Assembly (NCBI GenBank): GCA_038255145.1
Contig: JBBSLP010000070.1
Location: 1-31,832, forward strand
Direction: 5' to 3'
Origin: WHTX01 sp038255145
GTDB taxonomy: Bacteria; Actinomycetota; Acidimicrobiia; Acidimicrobiales; CAIXPF01
Length of the DNA stretch: 31,832 bases
Every line of letters begins with the position of its first letter. Position 1 is the stretch's first letter. This document shows, one piece after another, positions 6,483 through 14,252 of the stretch. The position numbers and the translations under genes are program-made. The notes below the pieces were generated by a model. It saw only the letters and a list, made by a program, of their open reading frames with translations. It did no database searches and was not told the origin of the DNA.

Positions 6483-7295
6483 TCAGAGGCGGCGGGCCCG
6501 CTCCTGGTAGAGCGCCTGATCAGCGCGGCCGACCAGGGCCTCCACCGAGTCGCCCCGCTGCATCTCGGCCAGGCCGGCCGTGACCGAACCGGGCTCTGCC
6601 ACGTCACCCAGGGCTGCGTTGACCAGGACGATCCGGCTGCGGGCGTCCGCGGGCGCCATGCCGGGCAGGACGCAGATGAACTCGTCGCCGCCGTAGCGGA
6701 CGATCAGGTCGTAGGCCCGCAGGAGGGTGCGCAACGTCACCACGACCTGGCGCAGCATGCGGTCCCCGGCGGCGTGACCCTGCGAGTCGTTGATGGCCTT
6801 GAGGCCGTCGACGTCGACGAAGGCCACGGTGAGGCCCCGCTCCAACCGTTGGGCCCGGGCCAACTCCCGTTCCAGCTCGATGAGCCCCGGTCCGCGGCGG
6901 TGCGCTCCGGTGAGCTCATCCAACGCGGTGGCCCGCCGCGCCTCTGCGGCCACCCGCCGATCGGCGGCCGCGGCGTGGCGGTCGGCCCGAGCGGCGGCGC
7001 GATCCTCGGCGGCTCGGCTGCGGTCGAAGCGGACACCGTCCAGCAGTGGCCCCGCACCCGTTTCCAGGGACAGCTCCCGGGCCTCGGCCGCCGCGTCCCG
7101 GGCCTCGGCTTCTTCATCACGTCGTGTCGCCGCCAGGTCCCGCATGTCCGCCGCTCGGTCGCGTTCCTCGACGGCGGCATCCGAGGGCCGACCTGAGGTC
7201 TCGGGCCGGCCCGCTCCTACACCGGCCCCCACGTCTTCCCTGGTACCCGTCAATTTCGAGTCACTAACGTCGCTCACTGGGGAAATGGTGTCCAC
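6483..7295 (-). CDS. Diguanylate cyclase (GGDEF domain) with charged coiled-coil N-terminus
   Basis: A 270-residue protein predicted to make cyclic di-GMP from two GTP. The GGDEF domain occupies about 125-270, opening with ALDELTGAHRRG and carrying FVDVDGLKAINDSQGH and an intact active site YGGDEF (residues 201-206). An RAYD motif (193-196) lies five residues before GGDEF, matching the RxxD product-inhibition site. The N-terminal 45-125 region is a run of Arg/Asp/Ala repeats (RDRAADMRDLAATRRD) likely to form a soluble coiled coil for dimerisation. No transmembrane segment or named sensor domain is visible, so the input signal is unknown. The GTG at 7295-7293 was chosen as the longest frame; an internal GTG 18 bases further in is a credible alternative. 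Divergent from the FAD oxidase gene. Confidence 0.85.
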   Translation of the reverse strand: MDTISPVSDVSDSKLTGTREDVGAGVGAGRPETSGRPSDAAVEERDRAADMRDLAATRRDEEAEARDAAAEARELSLETGAGPLLDGVRFDRSRAAEDRAAARADRHAAAADRRVAAEARRATALDELTGAHRRGPGLIELERELARAQRLERGLTVAFVDVDGLKAINDSQGHAAGDRMLRQVVVTLRTLLRAYDLIVRYGGDEFICVLPGMAPADARSRIVLVNAALGDVAEPGSVTAGLAEMQRGDSVEALVGRADQALYQERARRL

Positions 7296-7328
7296 GGCGC
7301 AAGCTCAGGTGAGAACAGGGTCATCTGT

Positions 7329-7347
7329 CGATGGATACCCTCCATCG
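7329..7347. promoter_or_regulatory. Inverted repeat in the GGDEF/FAD-oxidase divergent spacer
   Basis: CGATGGA (7329-7335) and TCCATCG (7341-7347) form a perfect 7-bp inverted repeat around TACCC, in the 159-bp region between two divergently transcribed genes. The position suits a shared operator. No regulator gene is adjacent, so the binding protein is unknown. Confidence 0.35.
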
Positions 7348-7454
7348 TCGTGAGGGGTTGGTGCCTGCCCCTCCTCCATGGCCGTCTCCCCCGTCGATGC
7401 GGACCGCGGGGCGACCGTGTAGGACCTGGGCGGTCGCACGAGGAGGGCCGGTAC

Positions 7455-8771
7455 ATGACGGCAGCAGCAGCAGGTACCTCGAACACGGGACCGACGGGAT
7501 CGGGCCGGGATGAGCTGGCCCGGGTGGCCGGCGGCCCCGCGCTGGTCCCCGCCGACGACGGGTATGCCCAGGCCTGCGCGACCTGGAACCTCACCATCGA
7601 ACAGCGACCGGCCCTGGTGGTGACCCCGGCCGACTCCGCAGGGATCGCCGCCGCCGTCGCTTTCGCCGCCCGCCACGACCTCCCCGTCGGGGTCCAGGCC
7701 ACCGGCCACGGCGCCCCCGCCCCGTGTCGGGGCGGCGTACTGGTGAACACGAGCGGCGTGACCACGGTGACCGTCGACGGGGCGCGCTCGATGGCCCGGG
7801 TGGAAGCGGGGGCCACGTGGGCCCAGGTCATCGCCGCGGCCGCTCCCCACGGGCTGGCGCCGGCATCGGGGTCATCTCCGCTGGTCAGCGCCACGGGCTA
7901 CACCAGCGGCGGTGGTCACCCCGTGCTGGCCCGATCCCTGGGCTTCGCCGTGGACAGCGTGCGCAGCTTCGACCTCGTCACCGCCGCCGGTGCCCAGCTG
8001 ACGGTCGACCCCGCCCGCGAGCCCGACCTGTTCTGGGGGGTGCGGGGCGGGACGGGCAACTTCGGCGTGATCACGTCGATGGAGATCGACCTCCACCCCG
8101 TCCCCGTCATCTTCGGCGGGGCCGCCATGTTCCCCGGCGAGCGCTTCGCCGAGGTCCTCGGTCGGTTCGCGGCCTGGGCCGCGGGCGCCCCCGACGAGCT
8201 CACGACCTCTCTGGCCCTGCTGCACATCCCGCCCGCTGCCCCCTCACCCCTGGCCGGGCGGGTCGTCGTGGTCGTGCGTGGCGCCTACGCCGGGACCGCG
8301 GACGAGGCCCGGCCCCACTTCGCCCCCATCGCACCGCTGGGCCCGCCCCTGGTCGACACCATGGCCGAGCGCCCCTGCGCCCGCATCGGCGAGGTCTTCG
8401 CCGACCCCGTGAACCCGGTGGCCAGCTCGCTCGAGCTGCGCCAGCTGGGCGGGGCCACGGGTCGCAAACCGGAACGGGACAGCGCCATCCTGCGTACCGG
8501 AGACTTCCTCTTCCTCCAGCTCGGGGCGGTCGCCGGCCCTGGCGACCGCACCGTGGAGCACGTGGAGCACGACCTGCTCGACGACCTCGCCCCTCGTCTG
8601 GTCGACGGCGGCGTGCCCAACTTCCTCGGTCAGGACGTCACCGTCGAGCGGCTCGGCGGTTGTTACGGCCCCGCCGGCTACGACCGACTCGTCGCCCTCA
8701 AAGACCGGTGGGATCCCGGCAACCGGTTCCGCTTCAACCTCAACATCCCGCTGCCCACCGCGACCACCTAG
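7455..8771 (+). CDS. FAD-linked oxidase, berberine-bridge-enzyme type (VAO/PCMH fold)
   Basis: A 438-residue flavin oxidoreductase. The PCMH-type FAD domain covers about 45-220, with RPALVVTPADSAGIAAAVAF and GVQATGHGAP, whose His85 matches the residue forming the 8-alpha-histidyl FAD bond in this family. GGGHPVLARSLGFAVDSV and DLFWGVRGGTGNFGVIT are typical flavin-contact segments. The C-terminal BBE domain is seen in GCYGPAGYDRLVALK and WDPGNRFRFNLNI. The segment that in bicovalent members carries a Cys reads SGSSPLVSATGYTSGGG here, so only the His linkage is likely. The ATG at 7455 is set by AGGAGG at 7441-7446. It probably oxidises a secondary alcohol, sugar or polyketide substrate, unidentified. 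It is not part of an obvious biosynthetic cluster. Confidence 0.85.
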   Translation: MTAAAAGTSNTGPTGSGRDELARVAGGPALVPADDGYAQACATWNLTIEQRPALVVTPADSAGIAAAVAFAARHDLPVGVQATGHGAPAPCRGGVLVNTSGVTTVTVDGARSMARVEAGATWAQVIAAAAPHGLAPASGSSPLVSATGYTSGGGHPVLARSLGFAVDSVRSFDLVTAAGAQLTVDPAREPDLFWGVRGGTGNFGVITSMEIDLHPVPVIFGGAAMFPGERFAEVLGRFAAWAAGAPDELTTSLALLHIPPAAPSPLAGRVVVVVRGAYAGTADEARPHFAPIAPLGPPLVDTMAERPCARIGEVFADPVNPVASSLELRQLGGATGRKPERDSAILRTGDFLFLQLGAVAGPGDRTVEHVEHDLLDDLAPRLVDGGVPNFLGQDVTVERLGGCYGPAGYDRLVALKDRWDPGNRFRFNLNIPLPTATT

Positions 8772-8794
8772 CGGACCCAACTGAGCGCATGCAA

Positions 8795-8809
8795 CCGCCT
8801 CCCCGGCGG
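8795..8809. terminator. GC hairpin after the FAD oxidase gene
   Basis: CCGCC (8795-8799) pairs with GGCGG (8805-8809) around TCCCC, in the 98-bp gap between the convergent FAD oxidase and LLM genes. It is a short stem with no T-tract; a weak candidate for a shared terminator. Confidence 0.3.
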
Positions 8810-8869
8810 GTAGCTGCGTTCAGCTCCGGTCAGCCCCGGTCTCGGTGACTGGCCGGCCGACGGGCCCGC

Positions 8870-9781
8870 TCAGCGGCTGGCCAGGTCGGCCAGCAGGGTG
8901 CGGGTGCGGACCCGCGACGCGTTGCGGTCCTCACCGACCACGAAGGGGGCGGCCCAGAAGTCGGTGGCCCCGGCGTCGAACAGGGCCTCGATCTGGGCGG
9001 TGACCGAGGCCTCGTCGCCCACGATCACGGCGTCGGCCGGTCCCTCGGCCCCGCCGGCGGCCAGGATGCGCTGGTAGTTGGGCAGGGTGCCGTACATGGC
9101 GAACTGCTTGGCGGCGGCGCCGCGGGCTTCGTCGACGTCGTCGTGCACGGCGATGGGCAGGCCGGCCACGATGCGGGGGGTGGGGCGGCCGGCCCCCTCG
9201 GCCGCTCGGGTGATGCGGGGGGCGACGTGGCTGTCGACGGCCCTGGCGTTGGCCATCCACGTCACCGTCCCGTCGGCCACCTCGCCGGCCACCCGCAGCA
9301 GGCGGGGGGCCAGGGCGGCGACCAGCACGGGCACCCCGCTGTCCTTGCCCGTGGCCGCCACGGTCACCTGGTAGTCGCGGCCGTCGACCTCGACCCCCGT
9401 GCCCCGCAGGGCGGCGCTGAGGATCTGCAGGTACTCCTCGGTGTGCCGCCCCGGGTGCTCGAAGGACAGCCCGTACATGCCCTCGATGATGGGCTGGTGG
9501 GAGGGGCCCACGCCGAGGACGAACCCGGGTCGGCGCATGGCGTCGGCCACGGCCACGGCCCGACCGGCGAGGTGGACCGGGTGCGTGGGGTAGGTCTGCA
9601 CCACCGCCGTCCCCACCTCGATCTGCGTGGTGGCATGACCGGCGAACGCCGCGTTCAGCAGGGGATCGCCGTCGGCCCCTCCGGCGAACCAGATGGTGCT
9701 GAAGCCTTCGGCCTCGGCCCGGGTGGCCTGCTCGGCCACCCGGTTCGCGTCACGTCCCCCACCACTCACCCCGATGCGCAT
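8870..9781 (-). CDS. LLM-class (luciferase-like) F420-dependent oxidoreductase
   Basis: A 303-residue TIM-barrel protein of the bacterial luciferase-like superfamily, in the actinobacterial subgroup expected to use coenzyme F420. The N-terminus MRIGVSGGGRDANRVAEQA, then EAEGFSTIWFAGGADGDPL and IEVGTAVVQTYPTHPVHLA, follow the family's first barrel strands. FVLGVGPSHQPIIEGMYGLSF and the HTEEYLQIL helix are typical central landmarks. ATG 9781-9779 is the natural start; there is no clear ribosome binding site, and a TACGTT box about ten bases upstream may drive a leaderless transcript. It lies 73 bases downstream of the carboxyltransferase gene on the same strand, so it may be read with the thiolase and carboxylase genes. 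The F420 preference is inferred from family; the substrate is unknown. Confidence 0.85.
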   Translation of the reverse strand: MRIGVSGGGRDANRVAEQATRAEAEGFSTIWFAGGADGDPLLNAAFAGHATTQIEVGTAVVQTYPTHPVHLAGRAVAVADAMRRPGFVLGVGPSHQPIIEGMYGLSFEHPGRHTEEYLQILSAALRGTGVEVDGRDYQVTVAATGKDSGVPVLVAALAPRLLRVAGEVADGTVTWMANARAVDSHVAPRITRAAEGAGRPTPRIVAGLPIAVHDDVDEARGAAAKQFAMYGTLPNYQRILAAGGAEGPADAVIVGDEASVTAQIEALFDAGATDFWAAPFVVGEDRNASRVRTRTLLADLASR

Positions 9782-9854
9782 GCCCGGAAACGTAGGGGGT
9801 CACGGCCGGGCCGTGCCGCCGATCGCGGCCCTCCCGTTCCCCGCTCGCCGAGGA

Positions 9855-11318
9855 TCAGGGCCGGAACGTGCGCCCCGACGGGCCGACCGGATCCGAGGCC
9901 ATGGTGTGGTAGGCGGTCTTCACCCAGCGGCACAGCCGGGGCCGGGTCTCGGCGGGGTCGATGATGTCCTCCACGCCGAAGACCTCGGCGGTGCGGAACG
10001 GCGAGCTGACCCGCTCGTACTCCCGCTGGAGCTGGGCCCGGGTGGCATCGGGGTCCTCGGACGCTTCGATCACCCGGCGGTAGGCGGCGTCGACCCCGCC
10101 CCGCAGGGGCAGCGAACCCCACTGCCCCGACGGCCACGCCACCCGGAAGGTGTGGCGGGCCGGGTTGCGGTGGGTGGCGCCGGCCGCCCCGTAGGCCCGG
10201 CGCACGATCACCGACGCCCAGGGCACGTCGACCTCGAAGATGGTCGACAGGGCCCGACAGCCGGCCCGCAACGTCCCCGCCCGCTCGGCGTCGAGGCCGA
10301 TCAACATGCCGGGGTGGTCCATGAAGGCCACCACCGGCAGGTGGAAGGTGTCGGCCAGGTCGGCGAAGCGGACCAGCTTGTCCGCCGCCGCGGCCGACAA
10401 CCCGCCACCGTCGAAGCGGCTGTCGGTCCCCAGCAACACGACGGGCCAACCGTCGAGCCGGGCCAGGGCCACCACCAGGGCCCGGAGCTCGGGATCGGTG
10501 CGGTCGGCGTCGTCGGTGGGCTCGGTCCGGGGCGGTAGCTGCCAGACGTTGGACGGCAGGTAGCCCAACACCCGACGCAGCAGGTCCAGGGCCTCCTCCT
10601 CGGTGTCCACGGCGGCGTCGACCGAGCCCGATCGGGTCGCCTCCCGCCAGCCGCCCAGCGACTCCTTGTCGATGTCGACCCCGGTGGCCGCCTTGACCAG
10701 CGGCGGACCGGCCACGAACACCTGGGCCTGCTCCTTCACCATCACCGAGAAGTGTGAAGCCGTGACCTCGATGGCGGGCAGGCCGGCCAACGCCCCCATG
10801 GCCGCGGCCACCACCGGGACCCGCGACAGGTTGGCCACCGACCAGTCCCAGCCGGGCACGTCGGGTAGGTAGGTGGCTCCCATCGTCTTCACGCCCCGGA
10901 CGCTGGCCCCCACCCCTTCGACCAGGCGGACGAGGGGCACCTTGAGGTCGTGGGCCATGCGCTCGGCGTAGGGCCGCTTGTCGAGGAGGCCCCCTTCGCG
11001 GGCGCCGCCCCGGACGGTGTGGTCGTAGCCGGTGACCACGGCGGGGCGCCCATCGACCTCGAGCGAGCCGCACAGGTAGTTGGCCGGCTTCACCGATTCG
11101 AGCGAGCCGTCCTCGGCCCGCACGGCGCGGCCGGCGAGCCGACCGACCTCGTCGAACGAGCCGGGATCGGCCAGCCGGTCGATGCGGTCGCGGATGGTGA
11201 GGCGGCCGGAACCGCGGTGCCGGGCCACGGCTTCGGGGCCTCCCGAGGCCGCGGCGAAGGCGACGCGGGAGCGCAGTTCGTCGAGCTCGGCCGTCCAGTC
11301 ACCACCCGCGGCGCTCAC
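9855..11318 (-). CDS. Acyl-CoA carboxylase carboxyltransferase (beta) subunit, PccB/AccD-like, with internal deletion
   Basis: A 487-residue carboxyltransferase that should move CO2 from biotin to an acyl-CoA. The N-terminal crotonase-like half is complete (HRGSGRLTIRDRIDRLADPG, GYDHTVRGGA, LVRLVEGVGASVRG, ASHFSVMVKEQAQVFVAGPP). The C-terminal half resumes at VALARLDGWPVVLLG, with FADLADTFHLPVVAFMDHPG and the family end FRTAEVFGVEDIIDP. Relatives are about 520-540 residues. The missing 35-45 residues are the linker and first strand that normally sit between TDPELRALV and VALARLDG, at nucleotides about 10468-10482, where the 8-bp repeat CCAGGGCC occurs twice (10463-10470 and 10475-10482). The frame is preserved. 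The GTG at 11318 lies six bases after the thiolase stop. Whether the shortened protein still works is uncertain. No biotin-carrying partner is in the window. Confidence 0.8.
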   Translation of the reverse strand: MSAAGGDWTAELDELRSRVAFAAASGGPEAVARHRGSGRLTIRDRIDRLADPGSFDEVGRLAGRAVRAEDGSLESVKPANYLCGSLEVDGRPAVVTGYDHTVRGGAREGGLLDKRPYAERMAHDLKVPLVRLVEGVGASVRGVKTMGATYLPDVPGWDWSVANLSRVPVVAAAMGALAGLPAIEVTASHFSVMVKEQAQVFVAGPPLVKAATGVDIDKESLGGWREATRSGSVDAAVDTEEEALDLLRRVLGYLPSNVWQLPPRTEPTDDADRTDPELRALVVALARLDGWPVVLLGTDSRFDGGGLSAAAADKLVRFADLADTFHLPVVAFMDHPGMLIGLDAERAGTLRAGCRALSTIFEVDVPWASVIVRRAYGAAGATHRNPARHTFRVAWPSGQWGSLPLRGGVDAAYRRVIEASEDPDATRAQLQREYERVSSPFRTAEVFGVEDIIDPAETRPRLCRWVKTAYHTMASDPVGPSGRTFRP

Positions 11319-11324
11319 CGTCGA

Positions 11325-12509
11325 TCACACACGCTGGAGCAGGGTCCCGGTGCCCAGCCCACCACCACAGCACATGGTGACGAGGGCGTTGGTGCCCTCG
11401 CTGCGCTGCAGCTCGTGCACGGCCTTGGTGACCAGGAAGCAACCGGTCCCGCCCAGGGGATGGCCCAGCGAGATGGCCCCGCCGTTGGGGTTCACCCGCT
11501 CCATGTCCGGCTCCAACTGCTGGCCCCAGGCCAGCACCACCGACGCGAACGCCTCGTTGATCTCGACGAGGTCGATGTCGTCCATGGTCAGGCCGGCCTC
11601 GGTCAGCATCTTGCGGGTGGCGGGGATGGGCCCCTCGAGCAGGAGCACGGGGTCGCAACCGACCAGCGCGGTCCCGATGACCCGGGCCAGGGGGCGCAAC
11701 CCGAGCTGAGCGGCCCGCTCGGCCGACATGAGCAGGACGGCGGCGGCGCCGTCGGCGATCTGCGAGGACGTCCCCGCGGTGTGGATCCCGTCGGGCCGGG
11801 CTACAGGCTTGAGCTGGGCCAGGCGCTCCAGGGACGTCTCCCGGGGGACCTCGTCGGCGAGCACGGTGACCTGCTCGCCGGTGCGGTTGCCCTCGGCGTC
11901 GCGCACGTCGACGTCGATGCCCACGATCTGGGTGTCGAAGCGGCCCTCGGCGATGGCCCGGGCGGCGCGCTGCTGGGAGGCCAGGCCCAGCTCGTCGGCC
12001 ATGGCCCGGGTGATGCCGTACTTCTCGCCGATGCGCTCGGCCCCCTCGAACTGCGACGCCCACTCGTAGCGGAGTCGGTAGCTCTGCCCGATGGGCTTGC
12101 CCATCCCCGCAGCGGCGCCGGCGGTGGCGTCGGCGCCGATGGGGATGCGGCTCAGGTTCTCCACGCCGCAGGCGATGACCACGTCCTCGGCCCCCGACCC
12201 GATCAGGGCCGTGGCCAGGTTGACCGCGTACTGGGACGACCCGCACTGCGAGTCCACGGTCGTGCACGCCACGTCCATCGAGCCGCCGTGGGACAACCAC
12301 GCCGTGCGGGTGATATTCATGGCCTGGGCGCCCACCTTGTTGATGCACCCACCGACGACCTGGCCCACCTGGTCCGAAGGCACGCTGCTCCGCTCCAGCA
12401 GGGCGGCGAGGACGGGACCGAGCACATCGGCGGGGTGGGCGGTGGCCAGTGCGCCACCTCGCTTGCCGATGGGCGAACGGACGGCGTCGACGATCACGAC
12501 TTCACGCAT
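11325..12509 (-). CDS. Acetyl-CoA acetyltransferase (thiolase)
   Basis: A 394-residue thiolase that cleaves or condenses acyl-CoAs. All active-site elements are present: nucleophile Cys89 in VDSQCGSSQYAV, the NEAFASVV segment, His350 in GHPLGGTG, and the second Cys (380/381) in MCCGGGLGTG. The N-terminus MREVVIVDAVRSPIGKRGG is standard. The ATG at 12509-12507 was chosen over an upstream in-frame ATG because GGAGG sits eight bases before it and because it gives the canonical family start. The gene is followed after six bases by the carboxyltransferase subunit, indicating an operon. Together they suggest acyl-CoA metabolism of a lipid or branched acid; biosynthetic versus degradative direction cannot be told from sequence. 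Confidence 0.92.
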   Translation of the reverse strand: MREVVIVDAVRSPIGKRGGALATAHPADVLGPVLAALLERSSVPSDQVGQVVGGCINKVGAQAMNITRTAWLSHGGSMDVACTTVDSQCGSSQYAVNLATALIGSGAEDVVIACGVENLSRIPIGADATAGAAAGMGKPIGQSYRLRYEWASQFEGAERIGEKYGITRAMADELGLASQQRAARAIAEGRFDTQIVGIDVDVRDAEGNRTGEQVTVLADEVPRETSLERLAQLKPVARPDGIHTAGTSSQIADGAAAVLLMSAERAAQLGLRPLARVIGTALVGCDPVLLLEGPIPATRKMLTEAGLTMDDIDLVEINEAFASVVLAWGQQLEPDMERVNPNGGAISLGHPLGGTGCFLVTKAVHELQRSEGTNALVTMCCGGGLGTGTLLQRV

Positions 12510-12576
12510 GCGGGGTTCCTCCATGGTCTTCGAGCGAACGGCGAGGTCCTCTGGCGCGGTCACCCGTGGCGACACA

Positions 12577-14106
12577 TCAGAGCATGCCGGCGCACTGTCC
12601 CGCTTCGACAGCCTGGCCCCGGGTGCTGGCGCCCAGCTTGCGGTACAGCGTCTTGAGGTTCGACTTCACCGTGTTCACGGACAGCAGGTGGGTCGGCAGC
12701 AGTTGCAGGAGGGTCAGCTCACGGTTCGTCAACTGCGTCACCTCCCCGGATGGAGATCGGCCCCGGTTGGGGGACGGCGGACCACTCGGCCCTGTCGGCG
12801 AGCAACTCGTCGAGGCGGCGCCGCGCGGGTCGCCCGAGCTCAGCCGGCACCAACCGCGGTGATGGACGTGTCGAAGGCATGGTGGTGAGCGCCGATCTGG
12901 CGGGCCTCCAGCCAGGCGACCGCGCCTTCGACGAGCCTGGTGGCCTGGTCGAGGCGCCCGAAGAGCCACTCGTGCCAGGCCCGCAGGGTGGGCACGGTGA
13001 CCGACACCAGGATGGCCGGCGCGTCGATCTGCTCGGCCTGACGGATCCAGTGGTCGGCCTCGTCCACGTCCCGGGTGGTCGGGAGTTGGTGGGCGACGTC
13101 GTGCAGCGCGGCGAGATCGCCCCGGTCGACGTGGTCCAGGGCCGGGCCGATGAGGAGCCCGTGGGCCTTGTCGTCCTCCCCGATGGCGGCCAGGTGCTGG
13201 TACGCGGCCATCAGGTCGCCACGTGACCGCCACACGACCGCGGCGCGGCGGTGCAGATCCATCCGGCGGGCCGGGTCGCGCCAACGGAGCTCGACCTCGA
13301 GGAGCTCGCGGAACAGGTGTGGAACCGCATGGTCGACACCCGAGGGTCCACGACGGCGAGGAACAGACCCCGGTCGAGCAGGGCACGGACCACGACCTCG
13401 GCCCCGGGGGCCGGCCAGGTCCCGGCACATCTGGGGGTCGAACCACTGCACCACGGAGAGGGACAGCTCGACGTCGCGCTCCTCGTCGGTCATGGAATCG
13501 AGCACGCCGGCGACCAGGTAGGTGGCCAGCACCCGATCCGAGGTGGTCGAGCCGGTGGTCGGTGGCCCACCCTCGGGTCCACCCTCGGTGCCACCCTGGC
13601 GTCGGGACAGGATGGCCATGTGCAGCCCGATGGGCCAACCGTCGACCCGGTGGTTGAGGCGGGTGATGTGGTCGGGCTCGAGTGGAGCCGACGACGACGG
13701 GGCGGGGTCGAGCTGTGCGGCGATCCGCACCGCCTCGTCATCGGTGAACCGCAGGTCGGCTTCGGGCCGCTCGTTGAGCCAGCCCATCGACCGCCAACGG
13801 GCCAGGGGCAGGCGGGGGTCCACCCGGGTGGTGAGGACGATGCGCAGTGCCGCGCCCGCCTGATCGACGAGCATGGCCAGGCCGTCGAGGAAGAGCGGAT
13901 CGTCGGCACCGCGCTCGGCCAGCAGCATGGCGGGCTCGTCCACCGTGGACGGCAGCACCGACTCGATGGCCGCGAGGACGTGGGACCAGAACGAGACGGG
14001 GTCCCGATCGGGTACGTCCAACGAGGCCCGCAGCCATCTGGGGCAGCACGATCTGGCCCACCAGGGTCGAAGGTGGGTCGCGGACCGTCACTGCCGCGGA
14101 GCGCAC
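12577..14106 (-). pseudogene. Degenerate LuxR/MalT-type large ATP-binding regulator
   Basis: Scattered pieces of one STAND-ATPase regulator lie in order on the minus strand but in changing frames. The remnant begins with WLRASLDVPDRDPVSFWSHV (about 14030) and has no intact Walker A. GADDPLFLDGLAMLVDQ follows, where the Walker B stretch should precede it but is missing. HRVDGWPIGLHMA and the helical repeat region come next. Near 13401-13412 the frame must shift (a C/G run) to read EVVVRALLDRGLFLAVVD, then shift back near 13316-13323 to read LFRELLEVELRW. A stop at 12840-12842 breaks the frame again before ELGRPARRRLDELLADRAEW, and one more shift is needed to reach the C-terminal HTH. That HTH reads LTNRELTLLQLLPTHL directly followed by LSVNTVKSNLKTLYRKLG, lacking about ten residues of its central helix (junction near 12685). 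It cannot encode a working activator. Confidence 0.85.
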
Positions 14107-14215
14107 TTCTCGTCAGGTCAAGGCGCGGCGGTGACGAATGTCGAGACCTGTTGCTCCCGGGGTGTCAGCAGGGCGAACGTAGGCCGATCTTTTGTGATGA
14201 TCGCTCTGATGCCTA

Positions 14216-14230
14216 CACCCGAGTCGGGTG
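14216..14230. terminator. Palindrome after the polysaccharide-export ATPase gene
   Basis: CACCCGAGTCGGGTG is a perfect 15-bp palindrome located 23 bases past the stop of the ABC ATPase gene, at the end of the polysaccharide operon. As RNA it would form a five-pair stem with a five-base loop. There is no T-tract; it could instead be a protein-binding site. A second weaker hairpin (CGATC 14185-14189 with GATCG 14199-14203) follows in a locally AT-rich patch. Confidence 0.4.
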
Positions 14231-14252
14231 GAACTTCCTACGACGACAGCAC

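Noticed and set aside
7000..7240. Arg/Asp/Ala repeats in the GGDEF protein as a DNA repeat array
   Set aside because: The repetition is at protein level (charged coiled coil common in actinobacterial GGDEF proteins); the DNA units are not identical.
9766..11073. A 435-codon minus frame inside the carboxyltransferase gene
   Set aside because: Same strand but another frame; repetitive Arg/Gly composition, whereas the 9855-11318 frame has all the family motifs.
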